NCBI GenBank assembly: GCA_964542435.1
Contig: CAZIVE010000024.1
Location: 1-31,692 of the forward strand
Length of the DNA stretch: 31,692 nucleotides
Source: CAZIVE01 sp964542435
GTDB taxonomy: Bacteria > Bacteroidota > Bacteroidia > Bacteroidales > Tannerellaceae
Reading direction: 5' to 3'
Under the pieces are notes generated by a model. That model saw only the letters and a program-made list of their open reading frames with translations. It was not told the DNA's origin and made no database searches. Position numbers and translations under genes: made by a program. Below are positions 22,834-30,615 of this stretch, in pieces (positions within the stretch are counted from its first letter, which is position 1; the number at the start of each line of letters is the position of its first letter).

Positions 22834-25800
22834 AGCAGAAAAAACTGATACATAGGAGTATTGCCTATTATCGGCGCTATTACAAGCTGATAGCGGCGGC
22901 TGTCGTCATTACGGTGACAGTTATTTGCGGCAGTCTGCTTGTAGGTGATTCTGTGCGTACAACTCTCGAACGCAGAGTCTCGGAACGGCTCGGCGATGCA
23001 GAAACCTTTATCGTCTCTTCCAATTCATTCCTTTCCCAAAAGATACTTGACACGCCTTTGTTGAAAGGAAAAGCGCAAGGTTTTCTGGTAAGTGATGGCT
23101 TTATTTCCACCAATGGGCGCCTTGTTCCTGTGATGGTCTGGGGCGTTGTGGGCAAGGATGCCCCTGCCGAAGGTTCGGCTTTGATCAATTCGGCTTTGCA
23201 GAAGGAGCTGTTGCTCGGCCATCAAGAAGATCTGGTGCTTCGACTTCCTTCTACAGGTTTGGTTCCTTCCGGCTCTCTGTTTGTGACAGAGAACTATTCC
23301 ACCTCGATGCGTCTTTCCTTCAAAGGAATCCGACAGCCTTCTGACGGTGGCAATATTTCGCTGAAAAATGAGCAGATCCTTCCGTTTAATGTCTTTGTCA
23401 ATCAGGATGAATTGGCCAAGGTTCTGAAAGTGGATGGCAAGATAAACATCATCTCAGATCGCGAATCGGTTTCGGAAAAGCAGATTCAGAACATTTGGAC
23501 ACCGGAAATGTCAGGTCTTCAAGTTTCGAAGCTAGAGGATGGCTATGAAGTATCGTCTGATCGTGTCCTAATGCCGGATGATGTCGTCAAGTCCGTTTGT
23601 CAGAATAATTCTGGTTCGAGCCGTCTTTTTTCCTATTTGGCCAATTCCATTGGATGCCATGACGTTTCCATTCCCTATTCCTTCATTACTGCGACAGATA
23701 TATATAAAGGCAGAACATTGGGAAAAGATGAGATCATCCTTTCCGATTATTCGGCTCGTCGTCTGAATGCACAGATTGGTGATGAAGTTCAAATTTCCTA
23801 TTTCGTTTCGCAGGATCTCAAAACACTGAAAAATGATTCTCTGCGTCTTCGCGTTGTTTCGATTGTGCCTATTGGAGACTTACAGAAAGATAAGACGCTC
23901 AGTGCAGATTTTCCCGGATTGTCTGATGTGGAACGTTGTACCGATTGGGACAGTGATCTTCCCATCAACATGGATTTGATCAAAGATGAGGACGAACATT
24001 ATTGGAATGTCTATCGTTCTACGCCGAAGGCGATTATCAGTTATGCTGCTGTTGCATCGGAATGGGGCAATGTATATGGCACAGCTACAGGAATCCGTAT
24101 CAATACAGCTCCCAACATGAACGGACTTCATCCTCAGCAGTTCGGTCTGCAGGTCGTGCATCCTCGTGAGTCAGGAATGTATGCGGCTCGCAATGGCGTG
24201 GATTTCTCCAGTCTTTTCCTTGCCCTCGGCTTCTTCATCATCGTTTCCGCACTTCTCTTGATGTTGAATCCCCTTTCTCAGATGTTGTACCAGCGACGTA
24301 ACGAGATCAGTCTGCTCAAAGCTTTAGGATACAAACGGCGAAGGATCATCAGCATGCTTTGGAACGAATCAGCACCGGTTGTCCTGACTGCCTCTATCAT
24401 TGGCGTTCTGTTCAGTCTTCTTTACACCTGGCTGATCATGACTCTTTTGGGTGGCGTTTGGAAAGGAGCTACACAAACCGGTGGATTCCTGGTTCATCTC
24501 AGTCCGGCCATGATACTGATCGGATTATTCTCTGGCATCATCATCTCGATGCTCCTGTTGCGTTATTCCATTGTCCGTGCCTTGAAGGTGAGGAGTGAGG
24601 AAACATCGAAGCGTAGTACTTCGTTGGCGCGAAAGAAGATGGCAGCTTATCTCTCGGCGGTGGTTGCCGTTGGAATCATCTTGGTAAACTTCTTCATCTT
24701 TCATTCGGTTGCACTCTTTGTAACGGATGGTGTTATCCTGATTGGTGCCGCTGCCATCTGGGGTGATTATATCATCAGCAAGAAGGCTTTAGCTTCGGAA
24801 ACTCTATCTCGCAATGCGATTGTTTGGAAGACGCTCTTTGCCAATAAGAAGCAAGCGATGCTTTCGTTTCTGGCTCTTTCGATGGGCGTATTCATAGTCT
24901 TCTCTGTCGGTTTGAACCGAAAAGGTTTTGGCAATGGCTCGCAGATTGAGAGCGGAACTGGCGGTTATTCTCTTTGGGCAGAGAGCACCGTTCCGATCTA
25001 TCACAATATCTCCACAACTGAGGGAAGAGAGAAACTTTCTCTGACGGATCTGCCTTCAGATGCTTCCGTACTTCAATGTCTTTTGTACAAAGCTGACGAT
25101 GCCAGTTGCCTCAATTTGAACAAAGTCATGCAGCCTTCCGTCATGGGTATTGATATGAACGCACTTTCAGAAAGTAAGTTTCAGATCGAACAAAGCCTTT
25201 ATCCAGGCAAGAAATCCTTCACTAATCTGACCAAAAAAGCAGGTAAGGTTTATCCTGCATTGGTCGATGCTGATGTCTTGACTTGGAGCTTGGGTATGAA
25301 ACTGGGCGATACACTCCATTATCAGGATAAACTTGGGAATGATGTGCCGATCATCCTTGCCGGTACGATCTCCAACTCCATTTTCCAGGGGCATATCCTG
25401 ATAGACCGATCATTTTTTCGTGAAATATGGAAGGAGATTGGCGGATCTGAAATCTTTTTGCTGAAGGTGAAAGACGATGAGGTCTCTTCGGTCAAGACGG
25501 TGTTGACGCAAGCCTTGAGTGAATATGGTGTGCGAGTCACGCCCACGAATGAACGATTGAAAGAGTTCAATGAAGTGACGGACACGTATCTCAATATATT
25601 TCTGACGTTGGGTGGTTTTGGACTGCTGCTTGGAATCATGAGCTTCATCATCGTCATTCGTAAGAATCTGACGATGCGTCGCAAAGAGATCTCCCTGTTT
25701 CGAATGCTCGGCTATGCAGATGGCGTGATTGGACCTTCCCTGATAAAAGAGAATCTGATGGTTCCGCTTTATGCGATTGCGACAGGTGTGATCAGTTCGC

Positions 25801-25961
25801 TGGTCGGTGTAAGCATTAGCTTCATGAATGCTGGAGCAGGAGTGTGGCTGCTTGCACTGATGTTCGCTGTCCTGTTTATGCTCTGTGTGGTCATCTTCGT
25901 ACGGCAATCTGTTCGTCAGGAGTTAACTCATTATGAATTGGTAAATACAGATCGAGAATGA
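22830..25961 (+). CDS. Large FtsX-type ABC transporter permease
   Basis: A 1043-residue inner-membrane permease. It starts with a membrane helix at about 18-40, then a long periplasmic region, a three-helix FtsX-type block (about 455-590), two to four further helices around 605-700, a second periplasmic region, and a final three-helix FtsX block at the C-terminus (from TYLNIFLTLGGFGLLLG). The cytoplasmic turns RRNEISLLKALGYKRR and RRKEISLFRMLGYADG are the coupling segments typical of this family, present twice, so this is a fused double permease. With the ATPase upstream it forms a mechanotransmitter-type exporter. It overlaps both neighbours by four bases. Confidence 0.9.
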   Translation: MKQKKLIHRSIAYYRRYYKLIAAAVVITVTVICGSLLVGDSVRTTLERRVSERLGDAETFIVSSNSFLSQKILDTPLLKGKAQGFLVSDGFISTNGRLVPVMVWGVVGKDAPAEGSALINSALQKELLLGHQEDLVLRLPSTGLVPSGSLFVTENYSTSMRLSFKGIRQPSDGGNISLKNEQILPFNVFVNQDELAKVLKVDGKINIISDRESVSEKQIQNIWTPEMSGLQVSKLEDGYEVSSDRVLMPDDVVKSVCQNNSGSSRLFSYLANSIGCHDVSIPYSFITATDIYKGRTLGKDEIILSDYSARRLNAQIGDEVQISYFVSQDLKTLKNDSLRLRVVSIVPIGDLQKDKTLSADFPGLSDVERCTDWDSDLPINMDLIKDEDEHYWNVYRSTPKAIISYAAVASEWGNVYGTATGIRINTAPNMNGLHPQQFGLQVVHPRESGMYAARNGVDFSSLFLALGFFIIVSALLLMLNPLSQMLYQRRNEISLLKALGYKRRRIISMLWNESAPVVLTASIIGVLFSLLYTWLIMTLLGGVWKGATQTGGFLVHLSPAMILIGLFSGIIISMLLLRYSIVRALKVRSEETSKRSTSLARKKMAAYLSAVVAVGIILVNFFIFHSVALFVTDGVILIGAAAIWGDYIISKKALASETLSRNAIVWKTLFANKKQAMLSFLALSMGVFIVFSVGLNRKGFGNGSQIESGTGGYSLWAESTVPIYHNISTTEGREKLSLTDLPSDASVLQCLLYKADDASCLNLNKVMQPSVMGIDMNALSESKFQIEQSLYPGKKSFTNLTKKAGKVYPALVDADVLTWSLGMKLGDTLHYQDKLGNDVPIILAGTISNSIFQGHILIDRSFFREIWKEIGGSEIFLLKVKDDEVSSVKTVLTQALSEYGVRVTPTNERLKEFNEVTDTYLNIFLTLGGFGLLLGIMSFIIVIRKNLTMRRKEISLFRMLGYADGVIGPSLIKENLMVPLYAIATGVISSLVGVSISFMNAGAGVWLLALMFAVLFMLCVVIFVRQSVRQELTHYELVNTDRE

Positions 25962-27232
25962 AAATACTATTTATTATACCGGGTTCGGGCGAATCGTTCT
26001 ACTGTGGCAATTGTCTTCGCGACAACATGCAGGCTTCTGCGCTCCGGAAAGCGGGACATGAAGTGGTTCTTATGCCGCTTTATCTTCCGTTCCGTCATGC
26101 CGTTTATAAGACTGACACGCCGCTTTTCTTCCCGGCTACGACCTTTTATCTTGCACAAAAGTTCTTCGGAAAGCGCAAGATGCCTTCCTGGCTTCGCAAA
26201 ATTTCCGATTCAGACCGGATGCTCAAGATGGCCTCTTCTTTGTCTGGAACGACTTCGGCTGAGGGTATGGAAAGTATGACCATGGCCATGATTACGGGCG
26301 ATGATCCTGCCTTTCGTGAACAGGTGCAGCAGATGATTGATTGGATAAAGGGAAGCGAGAAGTTTGATGTGATTCAGTTGTCGTCATCTCTTTTACTCGG
26401 CATTGCTCGAGCCATTCAGGAACAGCTGGATATCCCGATCGTATGTTCTCTTCAGGACGAAGAGGTTTGGATCGACAGTATGAAGAAGAAGGAGGCACTT
26501 CTTGCTTGGCAGGCGATTAGAGAAAATAACCGATATATCAGCCGATTTCTCACGACCAGTGAGTTCTATCGGAATGTGATCGTGAAACGTTTTCCAGAGA
26601 TCAAAGATCAGACCAGCGTCGTTTATCCTGGAGTGAATCGTACCAAATACAATACATCCTCTTTTCCTGATGTTCCTGTCATCGGTTACTTCAACCGGAT
26701 GAACAAAGCCGGCGGATTGGATATTCTTGCTGATGCCTTTATTAAGTTGAAGAAAAAGAATTCCATTCCAAAACTGCGACTGAACATTGGTGGAGGAAGT
26801 ACAGGTATCGACAAGGCCTTTATACTAAAGGTGAAGCAAATGCTGGCGCCATGGAAAGACTCCGTGGACTTTGAAGAGAAATATGATCCGGACAATCATG
26901 CGGCTTTCTACAGTTCCATCACGGTTCTTTCTGTTCCCATCACGTTCGATGAGAGTACGGGACTTTATATTTGTGAATCCTTTGCAGCAGGACGACCGGT
27001 TGTAGAACCATCGTCGGGCTCTTTCAGGGAAATCGTAGGTGATGCCGGTGTTATTTATGAGCCCAACAACAGCGACAAACTGGCTGAGGCGCTCGAGATG
27101 ATCTTGACGGACAAACAGCTTTTCAACAATTGCCGTGCTGGTGCATTGTCTCTTTCCGTTTCACGTTATAGCGATACGGCGCAGGCTGAGAAGATAATTC
27201 GAATTTATAACAACATAATAAACAAGGTATGA
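25958..27232 (+). CDS. GT4-family glycosyltransferase
   Basis: A 424-residue GT-B fold glycosyltransferase, probably cytoplasmic or peripheral to the membrane. The N-terminal domain opens with MKILFIIPGSGESFYCGNCLRDN and a typical beta-alpha unit (ALRKAGHEVVLMPLYLP). The C-terminal domain has the donor-binding sequence FDESTGLYICESFAAGRPVVEP, followed by SGSFREIVGDAGVIYEP, close to the GT4 EX7E pattern. Donor and acceptor are unknown. It is translationally coupled on both sides (ATGA overlaps) to the ABC permease and a propeller lipoprotein, so it may glycosylate the isoprenoid product or an envelope component. The CGNC pair near the N-terminus is unusual and may matter. Confidence 0.87.
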   Translation: MKILFIIPGSGESFYCGNCLRDNMQASALRKAGHEVVLMPLYLPFRHAVYKTDTPLFFPATTFYLAQKFFGKRKMPSWLRKISDSDRMLKMASSLSGTTSAEGMESMTMAMITGDDPAFREQVQQMIDWIKGSEKFDVIQLSSSLLLGIARAIQEQLDIPIVCSLQDEEVWIDSMKKKEALLAWQAIRENNRYISRFLTTSEFYRNVIVKRFPEIKDQTSVVYPGVNRTKYNTSSFPDVPVIGYFNRMNKAGGLDILADAFIKLKKKNSIPKLRLNIGGGSTGIDKAFILKVKQMLAPWKDSVDFEEKYDPDNHAAFYSSITVLSVPITFDESTGLYICESFAAGRPVVEPSSGSFREIVGDAGVIYEPNNSDKLAEALEMILTDKQLFNNCRAGALSLSVSRYSDTAQAEKIIRIYNNIINKV

Positions 27233-28548
27233 AGACAGTAACGTATTTTTCCCTTTTGTTTGTATTGGCAACATTCTTCGTTGGATGTTCCAATAAACCT
27301 TCCGGAAGTCAGACAGCAGAAGCTGCTGATTCAAGTTCTATCGGTAGTCAGATGCCGGAACAATTCGGTTGGCGCGGTCCTCATCGCGATGGCATCTATA
27401 ATGAAACGGGACTCCTGAAGAAATGGCCTGCCAATGGTCCTGAATTGCTTTGGGAAGCTTCGGATCTTGGCAAAGGTTTCTCAAGTCCGGTCATTGTGGG
27501 TGATCGTCTTTATATCACCGGCGACTCACAAGACGAGACGAAGGAGGTTTTCATGGCCTATTCGCTCGATGGCAAGCAGCTTTACGCAAAAGAGTATGGC
27601 AATCTTTGGACCAAAGCCAACGATCCTGATGTACGAACCACTCCGACTATTGTCGGCGATAAGGCTTATGTCATAAGTGAAAACGGAGAGATTGTTTGCT
27701 TGAACACAGCCGATGGCTCTATTGTCTGGAAAGTTGAAGGCTCAACTTTCGGCAATGAGGCTGAAAGATGGGGTAACGGTGAATCACCATTGGTTTATGA
27801 TGGAAAGGTTATTTACACAGCCGGTGGAAAGAAAACAACGGTGGTGGCTCTTGATGCTGCAACGGGCAAGACCGTATGGCAAAGTCCGTCTATCAAGCAG
27901 AAGAGCGCTTATGTTTCTCCGATATTGATCAATTATAAGGGTAAGAAACAGGTTGTGGCATACACGGACATTAGCATTGTCGGCTTGGATGCTGAGACCG
28001 GTTCTCTTGAATGGCAAACTTCCGACTGGGGCAAGAATCCGTTCGGCGAAGGAAATACCGCTTCTGATTCACCTATCTTCAAGGATGGTTATCTGCTGAG
28101 CACCGGTGGTGAAGAGGCCGGTTTGACCATGTTTAAACTGGGCGACGACATGAAGAGTGTCTCCAAGGTTTGGACCGATTCAACGCTGAAGGTCGATATG
28201 ACCGGCTTTGTCTTGATCGACGGTGTGATCTATACTTCCATCGCGATTGATCGTGCGAAGACCGAATGGTGCGCCATCGATTGGGCAACAGGTAAAAAAC
28301 TTTACGGAGAGGCATGGAAAGGCGGTAAAGGAAACGGTGCCATCATCAGTGCAGACGGAATGCTTTATATCTATGATCAGCGTCACGGTTATGTAGGTCT
28401 TGCCAATGTAAACAAGACCAAGTTTGACGTGGTTAGTGAATTCCGTATCACCAAAGGCGAAGGTGCTTATTATGCTCATCCCGTCATCAACAACGGAGTT
28501 CTGTACGTTCGTCACGGCAGTTATTTGGCAGCTTATAAAATCAAATAA
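27229..28548 (+). CDS. PQQ-like beta-propeller lipoprotein 2
   Basis: A 439-residue protein with a lipoprotein signal ending in FFVGC (Cys20) and a Ser/Ala-rich tether. The mature part starts with FGWRGPHRDGIYNETGLL, a hallmark of PQQ-like proteins of the WRGPxRDG group, then propeller repeats such as NTADGSIVWKVE, DAATGKTVWQSP, DAETGSLEWQTS and DWATGKKLYGEAW. It is a close paralog of the protein at 28572-29702, and the two share most blades and the C-terminus (ITKGEGxYxAHPVI, then VLYVRHG or VLYIRHG). It overlaps the glycosyltransferase gene by four bases. Envelope location is supported by the lipobox; ligand unknown. Confidence 0.84.
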   Translation: MKTVTYFSLLFVLATFFVGCSNKPSGSQTAEAADSSSIGSQMPEQFGWRGPHRDGIYNETGLLKKWPANGPELLWEASDLGKGFSSPVIVGDRLYITGDSQDETKEVFMAYSLDGKQLYAKEYGNLWTKANDPDVRTTPTIVGDKAYVISENGEIVCLNTADGSIVWKVEGSTFGNEAERWGNGESPLVYDGKVIYTAGGKKTTVVALDAATGKTVWQSPSIKQKSAYVSPILINYKGKKQVVAYTDISIVGLDAETGSLEWQTSDWGKNPFGEGNTASDSPIFKDGYLLSTGGEEAGLTMFKLGDDMKSVSKVWTDSTLKVDMTGFVLIDGVIYTSIAIDRAKTEWCAIDWATGKKLYGEAWKGGKGNGAIISADGMLYIYDQRHGYVGLANVNKTKFDVVSEFRITKGEGAYYAHPVINNGVLYVRHGSYLAAYKIK

Positions 28549-28571
28549 ACAATATTATACTAACAACAAGA

Positions 28572-29702
28572 ATGAAAACAATTATGAACAAGAGAAACGT
28601 ATGTTTGGGCCTTGTAGCCTTTGCATGTATGCTGACGACGGATTTGTCGGCACAAGCTTCTTACGGTTGGCGCGGACCGCACCGCGACGGTATTTACCAG
28701 GAAATGGGTTTGTTGAAACAGTGGCCGGCAGCTGGTCCGACGCAACTTTGGGAAGTGGTGGATGCCGGTAAAGGCTATTCCAGTCCTGTCGTTTACGAGG
28801 GTAAGGTCTATATCACCGGCATGAACGAAGACGGAACGAAGGAGATCTTCTCCGCTTATACGACGGCNNNNNNNNNNNNNNNNNNNNNNNNNNNNNNNNN
28901 NNNNNNNNNNNNNNNNNNNNNNNNNNNNNNNNNNNNNNNNNNNNNNNNNNNNNNNNNNNNNNNNNNNTACACTCCTTCAGGAAAACAGACCACGATGGTT
29001 GCATTGAATGAATCCAACGGATCTCTTGTTTGGAAGAGTCCGTCGTTAGGTGATCAAGGTGCTTATGTTTCTCCGATTCTGATCACGTACAAAGGCAAAC
29101 GTCAGATCATCGGATCGACAGGCGTCAATCTGATCGGCGTTGATCCAGAAACCGGTGCTATCGAATGGAAGTTTGACAACTGGGGCAAAGGCGGCTGGGG
29201 AGGCGGCAAGATTGCTCCCAACACACCTATCTTCAAAGATGGCTTCATCTTCTTTAGCCAGGGTTACGATGCAGGAGCTTTCAAATTGCAGTTGGCTGAC
29301 GACCTGAAGAGCGTGAAACTGGTTTGGAGCAATAGCGATCTCGATACACACGTTGGAGCATACGTACTCATCAACAATGTCGTCTATGGATCAAACCATA
29401 TCACCAATACCGACGGACATTGGTTGGCAGTTGACTGGAACACAGGCAAGACTCTTTATGATCAGGCTTGGACAGGAGGAAAGAGTAAAGGCTCTATCAT
29501 CTCTGCCGACGGATTGCTGTATTGTTATGACGAGCGTCGTGGTGCTGTAGGTCTGGTTCGTCCGAATCCGGCTAAATTTGATGTCATCAGTGAGTTCCGT
29601 ATCACAAAGGGCGAAGGTCCGTACTGGGCTCATCCTGTCATCAGTGACGGTGTGCTTTATATCCGCCACGGAAATTTCCTTGGAGCTTATAAGATTAAAT
29701 AA
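28572..29702 (+). CDS. Secreted PQQ-like beta-propeller protein (contains assembly gap)
   Basis: A Sec-exported propeller protein. The signal peptide (about residues 1-28, ending DLSAQA) has no lipobox, so the mature protein should be soluble in the periplasm. It has YGWRGPHRDGIYQEMGLLKQWP and repeats NESNGSLVWKSP, DPETGAIEWKFD and DWNTGKTLYDQAW. Bases 28868-28967 are N. Alignment by eye to the paralog at 27229-28548 places about 82 residues in the gap, so the true gap should be near 244 bases and the full protein about 424 residues. Frame is consistent on both sides. ATG 28584 is an alternative start. It is the last gene before the terminator. Confidence 0.83.
   Translation: MKTIMNKRNVCLGLVAFACMLTTDLSAQASYGWRGPHRDGIYQEMGLLKQWPAAGPTQLWEVVDAGKGYSSPVVYEGKVYITGMNEDGTKEIFSAYTTXXXXXXXXXXXXXXXXXXXXXXXXXXXXXXXXXXYTPSGKQTTMVALNESNGSLVWKSPSLGDQGAYVSPILITYKGKRQIIGSTGVNLIGVDPETGAIEWKFDNWGKGGWGGGKIAPNTPIFKDGFIFFSQGYDAGAFKLQLADDLKSVKLVWSNSDLDTHVGAYVLINNVVYGSNHITNTDGHWLAVDWNTGKTLYDQAWTGGKSKGSIISADGLLYCYDERRGAVGLVRPNPAKFDVISEFRITKGEGPYWAHPVISDGVLYIRHGNFLGAYKIK
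28868..28967. other. Assembly gap (100 N)
   Basis: Exactly 100 N inside the last propeller gene, whose neighbour is a close paralog; such similarity may have broken the assembly. The paralog indicates that the true missing length is near 244 bases. Confidence 0.95.
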
Positions 29703-29726
29703 CGTCGCTTAATCACGGCGGAGATT

Positions 29727-29758
29727 TAGGGGCGAAAGATTTTCGCCCCTATGTTTTT
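29727..29758 (+). terminator. Rho-independent terminator closing the 19-gene cluster
   Basis: TAGGGGCGAAA (29727-29737) pairs perfectly with TTTCGCCCCTA (29741-29751) over a three-base loop, followed by TGTTTTT. The 11-bp stem begins 24 bases after the last propeller stop codon and separates the cluster from the aquaporin gene. Confidence 0.9.
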
Positions 29759-29775
29759 CCATTAAAACATATAGA

Positions 29776-30582
29776 ATGAAAGAATTCACAGGAGAATTTA
29801 TCGGGACGTTTGTCATGGTGCTGTTCGGCTGCGGATCAGTGGCGATGGCGGTGCTCTTCGGAGAATACAGCAGCATCTTGCAGATTGGATTGTTGTGGGG
29901 ATTGGCTGTGGCACTGGCCATTTATCTGACGCGTTACCTTTCGTGTGCGCATCTCAATCCGGCTGTGTCCATTGCCATGGTGATCAGCAAAAGAATGAAT
30001 GCAAAAAAACTGCCGTCCTATCTTTTGGCACAGTTTCTTGGTGCTATTCTGGCAGGCTTCGTGCTTTACCTCATGTTTTCGCCTTCGATAGCTGCGTATG
30101 AAAGTGCACATGGCATCATTCGTGGATCGGCGGCTTCTGTCGATACGGCACGTATGTTCGGCGAGTTTTATCCCAATCCAGGCGACAAGGGGGCTGTCGT
30201 TTCCATGCCGCTGGCTATGTTCGGTGAAGGCATCGGTACATTTCTGCTGCTTATCTTCATCTTCGCTTTGACGGAAGGCTGTAATGTGGGAAGACCCAGC
30301 GATGCAATGGCGCCGATGTTCATTGGATTGGCCATCACATCCATCATCTGTCTCGAAGCGCCTTTGACGCAGGCCGGACTGAATCCTGCCCGTGACTTCG
30401 GACCGCGCATTGTGGCTGCCATCTGCGGATGGGGATCGGCTGCATTCCCGGACAATGAAGGAGGATTTTTCTTCGTCTATATCCTTGCACCCATTTTAGG
30501 CGGTGCTCTGGCGGCACTTTTCTTCCTTTATATATTGGAGCCGCTGATGAAAAAGAAATCACAGTGCTGCTGTGGTAAATAA
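29776..30582 (+). CDS. glpF: Aquaglyceroporin, GlpF type
   Basis: A 268-residue inner-membrane channel of the MIP family for glycerol or other small neutral solutes and water. Both NPA motifs are present: HLNPAVS in the first half and GLNPARDFGPR in the second. The Asp right after NPAR and the following FGP and GWG segments are typical of glycerol facilitators rather than strict aquaporins. Six membrane helices are visible. The C-terminus is short and Lys/Cys-rich (KKKSQCCCGK), which is unusual. It follows the cluster terminator, so it is probably a new unit, and a CobW-type GTPase starts 33 bases downstream. No glycerol kinase is in view, so the solute is not certain. Confidence 0.92.
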   Translation: MKEFTGEFIGTFVMVLFGCGSVAMAVLFGEYSSILQIGLLWGLAVALAIYLTRYLSCAHLNPAVSIAMVISKRMNAKKLPSYLLAQFLGAILAGFVLYLMFSPSIAAYESAHGIIRGSAASVDTARMFGEFYPNPGDKGAVVSMPLAMFGEGIGTFLLLIFIFALTEGCNVGRPSDAMAPMFIGLAITSIICLEAPLTQAGLNPARDFGPRIVAAICGWGSAAFPDNEGGFFFVYILAPILGGALAALFFLYILEPLMKKKSQCCCGK

Positions 30583-30615
30583 TAAAAATAGAATTGATAG
30601 TAAAAACTACATAGA

